Below the pieces are notes generated by a model. The model was not told the origin of the DNA. It saw nothing but the letters and a program-made list of their open reading frames with translations, and did not search any database. From Edwardiiplasma whartonense (GTDB taxonomy: Bacteria; Bacillota_I; Bacilli_A; Mycoplasmatales; Mycoplasmataceae), in NCBI RefSeq assembly GCF_023566315.1, contig NZ_JAKNSU010000001.1: a DNA stretch of 64,000 nt. One strand, written 5' to 3'. Numbering within the stretch: position 1 is the stretch's first letter; the number at the start of each line of letters is the position of its first letter. A program made the translations under genes and the position numbers. This document shows, piece after piece, positions 1 to 10,102 of the stretch.

Positions 1-2
1 TA

Positions 3-578
3 AAAGGAAAGATGGTTTACACTGCTAGTAGTAGTGCAGGACTATTTGCCTTTCAAAAAAATACCACTTATGACTATAAAACTGATTTAGCAATTGTTAA
101 AAACGCCAGTCTGAACGGAGGAGATAACCTTTATTATAGTCAAGGAATTGGGATTGGTGGATTCAAGTCTGTTGGAAAAAACTATCAGGAAAAAGAAGCA
201 ACTGTCAAACTATTTATGGATTGATTATTAGGAAATCCTTTAACATTATCAACCTTAGCTTCTAATGCTAACTATCTACCTGCCACAATTGATGGCAATA
301 CTTATTTTAATGATTCGACTCATTTAAAACCAGGAACAAAATATCCTTTTGCTACTGACTTATATAAAGCTTTTTATGATCAAGATCCGTTAAATAATTC
401 TACTTTTCAAATCATGAATCCTGCTGATTATATTGTGAGAAATACCCTTTCAAACATTTGAATTAATATTTATTGAACTAGTGACAAACTAACTTTCACT
501 GATGTCTTTTGTTTTAGTAACTACAAGAAATATACTAACTTTGGTGATCTGTTTAATCGTAGTAAAGTAGTCAAGTAA
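3..578 (+). CDS. C-terminal part of a secreted solute-binding-like surface lipoprotein (partial)
   Basis: The reading frame is open from the left window edge to a TAA and needs TGA=Trp several times. The 5' end lies outside the window; the first ATG (base 12) has no properly spaced ribosome binding site and is probably internal. The visible 191 residues contain a segment like the hinge and C-terminal lobe of extracellular solute-binding proteins (SAGLFAFQKN near the start, then EKEATVKLFMDWLLG), which is reminiscent of the mycoplasma P68/P80-type surface lipoproteins. No signal peptide or lipobox can be seen because the N-terminus is missing. It is followed at once by a hairpin terminator shared with the convergent glycosidase gene. 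The family assignment is inference from overall look only. Confidence 0.5.
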
Positions 579-584
579 GATAGA

Positions 585-614
585 AAAATCATTAGCTTTT
601 TAACTAATGATTTT
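585..614. terminator. Bidirectional intrinsic terminator
   Basis: Perfect 11-bp stem AAAATCATTAG / CTAATGATTTT with an 8-nt loop between two convergent genes. It can serve both strands. Confidence 0.75.
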
Positions 615-627
615 GCTTTATATTCAA

Positions 628-2148
628 CTAAACAGTAGTTGGACTTGGTAAAATGCTCATTACCCCATCATTTGGTACATGAACTACTGCTTCTGGTAAC
701 ATAAAGTGGGCGTTTCATCCTTGTCATTCATCATAGAAAGTTAACGTACACTTGTTAATAACAATCGTAATGTCGTCGTCATCAGTTGCTGCTCCACCAA
801 TTGTAGTTCATTTACTTAAATCGGTAACTACTTGGTTATCTCAAGTGATTCGGTCATCACCATAATAGAAAATGAAATCTCCCTTATCAAAGTGAAGAGT
901 ATAACCATTCGCTAAATCACTGGCCTTAACTTTGTAAACATAAGTTCCATTATCTTGGTAATCACCGATTAAATCATATGGTTCTAGATAAGGTTTATCA
1001 TCACGAATAATCATTCTTTCAGAACCATAACACCCACCTTTTCATGATCAAATATCAGTGTTATAAGTTCAATTAGCAGCCATACTACGAGAAATTGCAA
1101 ACTCAGCAATTCTACTTTGGTAAGGGTTAACTACTCGTTGGGCATAACCTTCAGTTCCATATTCATGGAAACCTTGAGCATAGGGAACAAATGTTTCTCC
1201 TTCCATGTGACACAAGAACCATTCACAACTTTGGTAAGGACCACCAAGGTGAGCATCTTGAATAGAACAAGATATATACCATTCGTTTTCTCCGAATCTA
1301 ACAACGTTTGGTACTTCGACTCCAATACTACGAACATAGATTTCACCAACCTTGGTAATATCTCTTTCGTTAAAAGAATTAATTCTTCAGAATTCGACCC
1401 TAGTATCAGCAGCAATAGCAAAGTATAAACCATCATCAGTGTTGTACAAGAACGAATCACGTCAATCAGTTCCAGTTGGGTTAATGTATTGTGGGGTAAT
1501 GATTCCTGCTTTATAGATTGGTTGACCAAAACCATGAGACACGTAATAGGCAATTCCACTGTCCCCAGTCATGCTGGCTCCTCCCATTAAAGTACAATCT
1601 TGCATTGAAATCGCAAAGATTAAATCACCCTTATCAAAGTACTGTCCTTCTCGATCCAATCATACTGATCCACCCATTGCTGAGGGGTGGAAACTTTTTG
1701 GAAAGAATTCTCGTCCTTCTTTAATTCGTTCTTCTCCCTGGGTTCAGTTATTCATATCTGGACTAGTCATTTCAATTCATCCAGAAGGAAAATCTCTCCC
1801 GTTTCTAAATAACATTCAACTGTAGTACAACCCACTGTCTTCATCATACAAAATTGTTGCTGGGTCATTGGCTCAAGCATTAAGACCACCATCCTCAGTA
1901 TTGATTGGTGAGTACCATTGAAATGGCTTGTTTGCAGGATCACCAATCGGATGACTAGGAGCTGGATAATTGGGATAATCAATCGGATTAAGAGTTGCTT
2001 GAACTCCTCCATCGGCTGCTAACTTGCTAGCGATCATCTGTTGCAAATCACTTTCAGAAGTACTTTTCTGATTTGCTCCTGCTTCTGCAACAACAGGAGC
2101 TGGATTGCTTAGACTTGCAAGCGTTAATAATGTAAGTAATTTTGACAT
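628..2148 (-). CDS. Secreted GH32-like (five-bladed beta-propeller) glycosidase
   Basis: The 506-residue protein starts with a short N-terminal signal peptide (MSKLLTLLTLASLSNP) without a lipobox Cys. About 85-100 residues in, it has GGLNAWANDPATILYDE, which resembles the WxNDPNG nucleophile motif of GH32 beta-fructosidases. It continues with a propeller-like series of Trp/Asp/Gly-rich strands, including a WRDSF segment resembling the RDP motif and a CEWFLC segment that may occupy the EC acid/base position. A secreted fructosidase or related glycosidase acting on host or plant sugars is the likely role. The exact motif matches are degenerate, so GH32, GH43 or GH68 all remain possible. TGA codes Trp throughout. 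A ribosome binding site (AGAAAGG) precedes the ATG. Confidence 0.6.
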
Positions 2149-2224
2149 AAACTTTACTACCTTTCTCTTTCATTTTCGAGATAAATAAGAAACCAAGGTT
2201 GGTCTGCTTTTTTCTCTTGACTTG

Positions 2225-2252
2225 ATACTACTTCACCAGGGCTTGATTACAA
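2225..2252 (-). promoter_or_regulatory. Promoter of the GH32-like gene
   Basis: On the minus strand, TTGTAA (2252-2247), a 16-nt spacer and TAGTAT (2230-2225) form a promoter about 75 nt before the start codon. The same arrangement precedes the next gene (3301-3328), and the sequence further upstream is also similar, so the two genes are probably co-regulated. Confidence 0.55.
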
Positions 2253-2394
2253 CCACTTCAAAATAATTTAGGTAATTGTTGTAGATAAGCACTTTTAAAA
2301 CTGCTAAAAACTGTCATTTTCTTAACCTTGGTTAGGAAAATGGAAAATTCTCTGTTCAAAAAATAACAATGGTTAATTCTATAAATACCAAAAA

Positions 2395-2420
2395 AAGAAG
2401 CAGTGATATTACTGCTTCTT
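2395..2420 (-). terminator. Intrinsic terminator of the nuclease lipoprotein gene
   Basis: 10-bp stem AAGAAGCAGT / ACTGCTTCTT with a 6-nt loop, followed on the minus strand by a run of seven T. It lies 15 nt after the stop codon. Confidence 0.8.
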
Positions 2421-2435
2421 AATCTTTTACTTTAG

Positions 2436-3221
2436 TTAATGAGTGCTATTGTATTGATCTAATCAAGTATCTAGTTGCGAATTTAAAGTGGTTAAATCAA
2501 AGTTATAGTCAACATACTTACCACCATCAGCTTTAATTTGAATCAACCTTCCTTGCACAAAAACATCGTCTCCTAAAATCGTATTTAAAATTTTGGCATA
2601 AAACGATAGTTGGTATGGTAAAAACTTGTCTTGAATGTTCTTATCACTATCAGTTTTAAAATCAGCAATGATAAACTTCCCGTTTTCATACAATAACGCG
2701 TCAAATAATCCCGCCATGTTTAAAGCAGCAACACCAGCCTTTACCTCTGAGCCAAACCATTGACTATTTGCATCACCACGGTGAAGTCAGCCATCCATAC
2801 TATTTAAATAACCTTCAACATCTGGTTTATCTGCATCAACAACCCCATTGTTAATCATCACTTGTTGGGGAGTAAGACTATGATCACTAAACCAATCGTG
2901 AGCAAAGTGGTGCACCATTGTTCCTCGGGTAGTTGCAGGAATTGTATCAATATTTAGATTAGCTTTAATCGTCTTAATATATGCCAAAAATTTAGTTCAA
3001 CTTAATCCTCGTTTATTTGTACTCTTAAAAGTAAAGTCAATTGTTGATGAGTTTTTGAAATCATCACTATCCTGGATTTTTTGTAAAACCCAAGCAGGGG
3101 TCTCAGAATGTGGATCTGGAGTTACAACTGGTAGGGAAGGGGATAGTGTACAGGCCATAATGTTTGTTGTTGCAGTCGTGGTTAAACCAACTGCTGCTAA
3201 AATTGTTAAAATTTTTCTCAT
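2436..3221 (-). CDS. Lipoprotein with a PD-(D/E)XK (RecB/Cas4-like) nuclease domain
   Basis: This 261-residue protein has a Spiroplasma-type lipoprotein signal ending in NIMAC (Cys24), so it should be exported and lipid-anchored. The mature part carries the motif set of the RecB/Cas4 nuclease superfamily in order: GTMVH (His104) for the N-terminal His motif, D174 in GLFDALLYENGK, IIADFKTD with D187 and K189, and QLSFY (Q204, Y208) for the QxxxY motif. The family cuts DNA using divalent metal. The C-terminus is short, and no helicase is linked. A surface nuclease that supplies nucleotides to an auxotrophic mollicute is the simplest role; a toxin or defence role cannot be excluded. The promoter region resembles that of the neighbouring glycosidase gene. 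Domain recognition is by eye. Confidence 0.65.
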
Positions 3222-3300
3222 ATGTTTCCTCTTTCATCTTCGAAGTAAGAAAAGTTGCGAGCCTTACCAACCCAAGCAACATTTTTTCCTTCTTGCTGTG

Positions 3301-3328
3301 ATAATACTGCTTTAAGATTTGATTACAA
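3301..3328 (-). promoter_or_regulatory. Promoter of the nuclease lipoprotein gene
   Basis: On the minus strand, TTGTAA (3328-3323), a 16-nt spacer and TATTAT (3306-3301), giving a 5' leader of about 70 nt. An AATTCTCT-type block near 3415-3432 is shared with 2338-2355 in front of the neighbouring gene. The remaining intergenic bases up to 3593 hold no gene. A TATAAT at 3506-3511 may serve the plus-strand gene that follows, whose leader contains a CTCTT/AAGAG hairpin near 3545-3562. Confidence 0.55.
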
Positions 3329-3593
3329 TCACCAAAAAAGAAGATAAGAAGTCGTTGCAAATAAGGACTTTTAAATTGCCAAGAACAAGCGTTTTTACAA
3401 GATTTGGTACAAAATTGGAAAATTCTCTGGATAAAAAGTAAAGATTATTTTATCTACCAAAGTTTTACAAATTTATTCTTTAATAAAATAGTGGGATTTT
3501 TTATTTATAATCTTATTAATCATTCTCGCGACGAAAGTGATTACTCTTGTAGGTTATAAGAGGATTAACATAACGAATTAAATAGAGGTTAAA

Positions 3594-4388
3594 ATGACAA
3601 TAATTACAAAACAAAAACCCATCTGAGCAAGAAACTGAATGATTGGTGCAATTATCGTCATTAGTAGTGCCTTAATTATTTCAGTGGTGGTTGATGCCTT
3701 AACAAGCGTGACTGCTCCAGTAGTTACTAACCCGCACAACCTTTGGTACCCTTCTGGATTTGGCGCCAACCTTTGAAATTCTTTATCCACTTTTACAATT
3801 CAAACCAATCTGATGGTATTAATCTTTTTTATTCTTGCTCTGGTTAATTATTTTAAAAAGAATAGAATCCCAACAATTAACCTGGGACGATTTAAATTTA
3901 GTGTGACAATTTATATCACAATTACCTTTATAATTTTTTGAAGTAGTTTGTTTAAAAACACCATCAATAACACTGATTTTCATGATTCAGTAGCACTATT
4001 AAGTTTTGTCAATACTTTCTTATTGCACTTATTTACTCCCTTAGCAATGATTGGTTATTATCTATTAACTAGTGGGTTTGTTAAATGAGCCATTAAGCCA
4101 AGTGCGATTAAAACCTTACCAATTGCAATTAGTTACTTATTTATTTACTTAGCTTATGCTTTAATCAAAGGAACGTTTGTAGGTCAAGTAGTTAACAACG
4201 AGGTTAAATATTCTTATCCTTACTTCTTTTTAAACATCAAAGAAAATATTGGCAATTTCTTTATTTACTTTGCGATTATTCTTGTACTCTTCTTAGTTTT
4301 GTTCTTAATTTATTATTACTATAATAACTACCAATATAAGTACAAACAAAGAAAACTTAAGTCTCAAGAAGAAGAAATTAAACTATAA
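3594..4388 (+). CDS. Pr6Pr-like multi-pass membrane protein
   Basis: The 264-residue protein has about six hydrophobic helices and a charged C-terminal tail (KYKQRKLKSQEEE). The first loop contains FTIQTNLMV and a central segment FVNTFLLHLFTPLAMIGYYL. This NxxxH...P pattern is typical of the bacterial Pr6Pr / FAR-17a/AIG1-like membrane family. Function is unknown for the bacterial members; related eukaryotic AIG1-type proteins act on lipid esters. The ATG is preceded by AGAGGTTAAA. It needs five or more TGA=Trp codons. It is flanked by divergent and convergent minus-strand genes and therefore looks monocistronic. Confidence 0.55.
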
Positions 4389-4427
4389 CCAAACAAAAAC
4401 TTAGCATTTTGCTAAGTTTTTGTTTGG
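4389..4427. terminator. Strong bidirectional terminator
   Basis: Perfect 17-bp stem beginning CCAAACAAAAACTTAGC with a 5-nt loop. It starts directly after the stop codon of the plus-strand gene and lies 12 nt beyond the stop of the convergent metalloprotease. Confidence 0.85.
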
Positions 4428-4438
4428 TTAATCTTTTT

Positions 4439-6487
4439 TTAGATTCGGACTAAAGTGTCGTTATTAATCTTATACTTGATGTCATAACTATTAACTCCAA
4501 CTCAAGTATTTTGGGTTTTATTAAACAACCGACTCTTGTTAATAACTTTAGTTTTAATTTCTAGAGTGTAACCTTCTTGATAGCTAATGTTAAGCAGGTT
4601 GTAACGTCTGATACTATCAGCAACATTATCTGCTCCAGTCAAAGTGAATTCTTTGGTTACTTGGTTATTTTGATTACGAACAGTAATCGTATAGTAAATG
4701 TTTGGTTTTTCTGTAGCATCCAAACCAATATTAGAACCTGCAAAGTAAAACTGGTGCGTTGATAAGTTTAAACCAACAAAACCACGTTGATAATAAGCAT
4801 AACCAATTAAAGCAATACTATTTTCAAAAGAAACTTGCATATAAAATCAATAATTATTCTTTAAATCTTGATCAGTTTGTGCAGTAAAACTAACAGGAAC
4901 ATAATACTTGTTATCTTTAATGTAATAATCCATTCAATTAAAGTAAACTTCATCAGTTTGAATGCCTTTATTAAGACCTAAATCAAAGTTATCAGCAAAA
5001 TTATTTTTGTTGATAACAGTCCCAAAGTTAATTACTTTTTTAGCAGTAATGGTATCAGTAATGGTACTGATTTGATATTCTGGTAATTGTCATTCTACTA
5101 CTGCTTGGTGGGTACCGTTGATGATATTTTCTCAAATATTAGTTTTTAAAAGTGGTAATTGACTCACAATTGCTTTGGTTTCATCACTGACTTGTACACC
5201 TCACTTTTCAAAGAAAGGTAACAAGTTACGATTAACTAGTTTTGAAGTAATTTGAACAAAATCTTGTTGCTTATCACTAACACCAAGATGATTAGTGCGA
5301 TAAAGTTGAGATAAAGTTGGGTAGAAATTGTCGCCAAATGCCATTTGTAATTGTCAAAACATTGCCACTTTTACAAATAGGTCAGATTGGCTATTGTAAT
5401 CTTTATCAGCAATAGGGGTTGCAAACAATTGCTTCATCTTGGTAATAAGGGCTGGTTGATCAACTCTACTATTTCCACCAACCAATTTTTGTTGAACATA
5501 TAAAGAACTGATATTAACTGTAACTTCACCCAATCCTGACCAATTATATTGAGGAGTTTGGTAAGTGTGACCAATTTCGTGTCATAACCCCCATTGGTCA
5601 CTAGGTTTTCTAGTAAAAAGATCTCTACTCGCATAGGTTTGTTTTTGAAAAGAAAGATAATAATTAGTAGAATAAGCATAACCTCCCCCAGTATCAGGAT
5701 TAGCAATTTGAATAAATTGCGGATGTTTCTTAGCTACTCCTGAATAGGTTTCTTTTAAACCATAAGCTTCATTAGTATAGTCTCAAACTTTATCCCAAGC
5801 AGAAATGGTTTCATTAATATTTACTCCTGTAGCAGGAACAACTTGACTTTTAAACATTTGGGTTTGGAAAGTACCAAAAACATGTTTAGAAATTACTTCC
5901 ACAAAAAAAGATTTTGTTGTCGCAATTTCCTTAAAGAAATCAACTTGATTAGTTTGATCAACAACAAAGGTTGGAACTTTAATCGGATCATTACTGATTT
6001 TTAAAATTTTAACTTCATTAGTAAAACGATAATCTTTTAAATACAACATTCCTGAATTTTTTGGAGTGATAACAACTTGATTGCCAATAATCTGTTTGGT
6101 TTCAAAATCCACATTCTTACCATCATTTAAACCTTGATAAGTACCATATTGACCAATGCTTAGGTACAACAAATCGTTAACTTGAGCATCTTTATTTATT
6201 TCAACCGTGTATTCTTTTCCTTTTTCTAAGAAATACCCGGTTGGTGTTAAATACGAATGTTGAAAAGAACGATTTTCTCGGGATAAAATCTGGTTCTCAA
6301 TGTAAACTGGATCATTAATTTGATCAAGATTTTCATAACCATTAATTCGCACCGCATCATCGTTATTTGAACTTTGGACAAATCCAGCAATAGGTGGTAT
6401 CACCGCTGTTGATGTTCCTCCAGTTAAAGCTAACATTGATAAAAGTATTTTCATATTTTTCATTCCCTTCATTTTTATTTTTCCCAT
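4439..6487 (-). CDS. Secreted M60-family (enhancin-like) zinc metalloprotease
   Basis: The 682-residue protein (from the outermost ATG) has an N-terminal signal segment MKILLSMLALTGG, then a beta-rich region. Around residue 303 comes the M60 signature: W-HEIGH (His303, Glu304, His307), then TYQ and the downstream GEVTVNI with Glu321 as the expected extra ligand. M60/enhancin proteases cleave mucins and other glycoproteins, so this enzyme may help the bacterium pass mucus or peritrophic matrix in an arthropod host. There is no lipobox, so it is either released or kept by an uncleaved signal anchor. Several in-frame ATGs lie close together. The one at 6454 has AAGGGA at good spacing and is the most likely start, which would shorten the protein by 11 residues. 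Confidence 0.85.
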
Positions 6488-6689
6488 TCCAAACTACTTG
6501 TAATCATTAAGATGAGAATTAAGGTACTGGTGTTAATTTGATTTTAGCAGTTAGAAAAATAAAAAAACCTTATGAGTGGTAAGTTTGTTCATCTTCAAAT
6601 TTAGAAAAGAAACTTACCTCAGATTTGATTTCTTTTTCCTTTTTTTAAGATTACAAAGTGCGATTATTAAATCAAAAACAAGGAAAAAT

Positions 6690-6722
6690 ACAAGAATTTT
6701 TGTAATTGAGTAAAATTCTTGT
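6690..6722. terminator. Intrinsic terminator
   Basis: 11-bp stem ACAAGAATTTT / AAAATTCTTGT in the 300-nt gap between the M60 protease gene and the small membrane protein gene. T-rich on both sides; on the minus strand it would end the small membrane protein transcript. The rest of this gap (6488-6787) is AT-rich and shows no gene. Confidence 0.7.
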
Positions 6723-6787
6723 ATTTTTTTATATTTTTATAATCTTACCAATGAATCCTAAACGTGTTTTCTTAGTACGCCCACTTT

Positions 6788-6994
6788 TTAGGAAGCTTTT
6801 TCATCTATTTCTTCCTGATTTTGCACTTCAGGAAGAAGATCAGGATTATTTTTGTAAATTTCTCTTTGGCGAAGAATAAAGTATTTGATTCCTTGAATTA
6901 GAAAAACAAGATTGACGATAAAAAGAAACAATCCAATGATGACTCCGATAACTATACCAAAAACTGCTCCTCCACTTAAACTTTGATGATCCAT
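6788..6994 (-). CDS. Small single-pass membrane protein, unknown function
   Basis: 68 residues: a short Gly/Ser-rich N-terminus, one long hydrophobic helix (roughly residues 10-40), then a charged cytosolic tail rich in Arg, Lys and Glu. The start has AGGGAG at correct spacing, and a terminator hairpin follows about 65 nt downstream, so it behaves like a real gene. I do not recognise a family. Confidence 0.55.
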   Translation of the reverse strand: MDHQSLSGGAVFGIVIGVIIGLFLFIVNLVFLIQGIKYFILRQREIYKNNPDLLPEVQNQEEIDEKAS

Positions 6995-7176
6995 TATTTA
7001 TTTCTCCCTCTATTTTTTACACAAAAATTTTACAGGATAAATTAAAATATTTGTGATAACTATGTTTTAAATATCAATAAATAAACAATAGCGAGAACAG
7101 AGATATCATTTTACTTTTTAATCTCTTTTATTATGTTTATAATAACTTCTAGACCAGAGAAAAGGTAGTAGAACTA

Positions 7177-7854
7177 ATGAATAAATTTAATCAAAATATT
7201 AAACAATTTATTGATCCTAAAATTAAAAATCAAGGAACATACTTAGTAATTAAAAATCAAGAAGCAATTTTAGTTGACGCTTCTAATGCTGTCTTAGAAG
7301 CAATTAAATATGCCACAGAAAATAAGATTACTATTACTAGTTTAATCATCACCCATGGTCACTTTGATCATATTTTAGGTATTGATGAACTCTTAATTAG
7401 CTTTCCAGAAATAACAATCTACATCAACCAATGGGATGAGGATTGTTTATTTAATCCTAAACGTAATTTTTCAACAAAACGTAATTTGAATATCACCATT
7501 AAAGGTCCAATTAAAAACTTAATTACCTTAAAAGGCGACACTACAATTAACTTAGCTAATTTAACCATTGATATTGTTCATATTCCTGGTCACACCCCAG
7601 GTAGTCAATATCTCTTGATTAAAGAATACAATGCCGTCTTTGTTGGTGATACTATTTTCTCTGATAAAATCGGTTTCCACGATATTGATTATTGTGATAC
7701 TAAATTTTTTAAGAAATCATTAATTGAATTAACTCAATTAGATGATAATCTCAATGTTTATCCAGGTCATCATCAAATCTTTAACTTAAAAACAGGATTA
7801 GCAAACAACCGAATTCTTAAAGAATTTTTAGAAACTAACAAAAAAGAAGGATAA
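7177..7854 (+). CDS. MBL-fold metallohydrolase (glyoxalase II-like)
   Basis: This 225-residue cytosolic protein contains the metallo-beta-lactamase fold signature HGHFDH (His60, His62, Asp64, His65). Further metal-ligand positions are present: IPGHTPGS, VFVGDTIFSD and a C-terminal VYPGHH. The size and motif set match the YcbL/GloB-type hydroxyacylglutathione-hydrolase-like subgroup that binds two metals. The substrate cannot be told from sequence; mollicutes lack glutathione, so a thioester other than lactoylglutathione is likely. It is monocistronic, preceded by AAAAGG and ended by a hairpin overlapping the stop codon. Confidence 0.85.
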   Translation: MNKFNQNIKQFIDPKIKNQGTYLVIKNQEAILVDASNAVLEAIKYATENKITITSLIITHGHFDHILGIDELLISFPEITIYINQWDEDCLFNPKRNFSTKRNLNITIKGPIKNLITLKGDTTINLANLTIDIVHIPGHTPGSQYLLIKEYNAVFVGDTIFSDKIGFHDIDYCDTKFFKKSLIELTQLDDNLNVYPGHHQIFNLKTGLANNRILKEFLETNKKEG

Positions 7855-7871
7855 TGATATCCTTCTTTTTT
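7840..7871. terminator. Terminator overlapping a stop codon
   Basis: 13-bp stem (AAAAAAGAAGGAT / ATCCTTCTTTTTT), 6-nt loop. It overlaps the end of the MBL hydrolase gene and also lies downstream of the convergent lipoprotein. Confidence 0.8.
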
Positions 7872-7926
7872 GTTTTAAAAATAACATATCTAAAAGAACC
7901 AAGATATTGTTGTAATTAGGTTATGA

Positions 7927-9885
7927 TTATTCAACTTGTTGAAAATTAATAGTAATCGTTCTTGTTTCTGTCACATTGTTTCATTTATATCAGATAAAGT
8001 TTAATGAGATTTTAACTGTAAAAGTATTATTTGTTGTATCTAAATTAACAACAACAGGATTCCACATATTAAAATTATCATATCCAGGGTTTAGACCATC
8101 TTTAAGTACCATTACTTCATGAAGCAAGTCTGCCACGCTAAATTGCACTTGTGTTGTTAAACTTGCCTCCTTATCAGCATCTGATTGAGTTGGAGAAACA
8201 GTATATTTTCTATCCATAAGATCAATTATGTATTGAATCTTATCTTCTGAATAATATGCAAAATATTCTTTTCAAACTTCAACAGCAGCTAAGGTTCCTG
8301 GTGGAGTAGATTTAATTTTATTAATAATCTCTGTTAATTGTAAATCCTCAGAAAAGAGAACGATTGTGATATTTGCTGAACCAATAAATCCACTTGAATC
8401 GACAGCCTTAATTGTTGCTGAACCTACTTCACCAATTGTTGGTGCTTTAAAATCTGTAACTTCAAGATCACTAGCAACAAGACCAGAATTTGGATTTGCC
8501 TGTAAAACGGCTTCAATTACTTGATCTTGATTAATGCTTCCAGTAATTTCAGTTGTTGTAATTACAGAAGATAGTTCAACTTTAACTTTTATTGCAATAG
8601 TTACTTCAACACTTCCTTTGTATTTACCACTTGGGATTGCATTAATCCTATAAGAACCTGCACTTGAATGAGTCGATTCAATAAATGAGTTTTCGTCAAA
8701 CACTAGGTTACCTGCTAAATCTGGGTAATGCGTTTTATTAGCATCTAAGAATGTTTGGAAAGCATTGTCTTTTGTTGTTGTACTTGATACTTCTTTGACA
8801 ATATCTGTTAAATCAGATAGGTCCACTTGGCTAATTGCATTGATTCTAATTTCAATTGATCCAGTGTATGCTGTATTTGTTTTAGCCTTAATGGTTAAAG
8901 AACCATTACTTGTGTAAGTGGCAGCAGCAAAACTATCAACTTCAACATAATCCCCTAAGTTAGTTCAGCTGTTATTCGCTTCTAAGAAAGCCTGAAAGGC
9001 TTGATCAACAGTCATGTTTTCAGTACCTTGAATGGTTGTGTTTGTTACCAGACCAGTGATATCGGTTTTGGTTAGTTCTGGAATCGTGATTGTCAAAGTT
9101 CCACTGTAATTTTTGTTCGGCTTTGCTTCAACTTCTAATGATCCAGTTTGGTTGTAATCTGGAGCAGTAAAGCCAACAATTTGCACATCATCACTTAAAT
9201 CACTAACTTCAGGGTTCATTTTAATGAATAAATCAAACGCTGCTTGTTGATCAGTTACTGAGGTTGATAATAAAGTTTTTAGATGCAAGTCAATTAAGCT
9301 TGTTTGACCAATTGCATTAATTCTAATTTCAATTGATCCAGTGTATGCTCTATTTGTTTTAGCCTTAATGGTTAAAGAACCATTACTTGTGTAAGTGGCA
9401 GCAGTAAAACTATCAACTTCAACATAGTCGTTTAAGTTAGTTCAGCTGTTGTTAGCTTCCAAGAAAGCTTGGAAGGCTTGATCAACAGTCATGTTTTCAG
9501 TACCTTGAATGGTTGTGTTTGTTATCAGACCAGTGATATCGGTTTTGGTTAGTTCTGGAATCGTGATGGTTAAAGTTCCACTGTACTTTGTGTTTGTTTT
9601 TGCTTCAACTTCTAATGAACCTTCTTTGTTATAATCAGGAACATCAAAAGCAATAACTTGGACACTATCGTGTAAGTCACTAACTTCAGGATTCATTTCG
9701 ATAAATGAATCAAAGGCTGCTTGTTGATTCTTTACTGAATTTTTTAAGCGAGTTTTCAGATTTAAATCTTTTAAGGCAGTTTTTTTAATTACAACCGAGT
9801 TCTTAGGACTGCCACAAGCAATCACTGTAGTGGCAGCAGTGGCAGTTAAGCCTAATGCCGCTAATAGAGAAAGTAAGTTTTTCAT
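7927..9885 (-). CDS. Large repeat-containing surface lipoprotein
   Basis: 652 residues with a lipoprotein signal ending VIAC (Cys24). The mature part is made of beta-rich modules; the core module repeats the themes PEVSDL...V, GSLEVEAK-N--YSGTLTI and W-NL-DYVEVDSF-AA-YTSNGSLTIKAKTN. One unit of 159 residues is present twice in tandem with very high DNA identity, followed by more divergent modules towards the C-terminus. Such modular lipoproteins are common in Spiroplasma and are presumed adhesins or surface coat; no enzyme motif is visible. Size variation by recombination between the repeats is expected. Start: ATG with AGGAGAG upstream. Confidence 0.8.
8826..9779 (-). repeat. Two tandem 477-bp coding repeats
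   Basis: A 477-bp (159-codon) unit occurs twice in direct orientation within the lipoprotein gene. For example, TAAGTTAGTTCAGCTGTT begins at 8956 and again at 9433. The copies differ mainly by scattered substitutions; outer boundaries are approximate. Confidence 0.75.
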
Positions 9886-10049
9886 TTTTTCTCTCCTCTC
9901 CTTTTGTAAGTACTATATTTTACCATTTTCTTTTTAGGTATTTTTTTAAAATAAAGGCAATAAAAAAGTGACTTTTGATATCTTTGTCACTCTTTTTTTA
10001 AATATTTATAGAGAAGTTAATTCAATCTCATACGCTTTTAATAACTCAA

Positions 10050-10084
10050 GTTTTACTATGCAAAAATTTTACAGGAGCCGAAAC
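10050..10084 (-). repeat. Orphan decayed CRISPR repeat of the type II array
   Basis: 35 nt that match the type II-A repeat (plus-strand reading GTTTTACTATGCAAAAATTT then TACAGGAGCCGAAAC) with one deletion and a few substitutions. It is separated from the array by about 0.94 kb that contains a secreted-protein gene. It lies at the leader-distal (oldest) side of the array. Confidence 0.8.
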
Positions 10085-10102
10085 GATATTAAATTTTGTT
10101 TT

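Noticed and set aside
1131..1559. 142-codon minus-strand ORF inside the GH32-like gene
   Set aside because: It is a shadow in another frame of the longer, motif-bearing gene.
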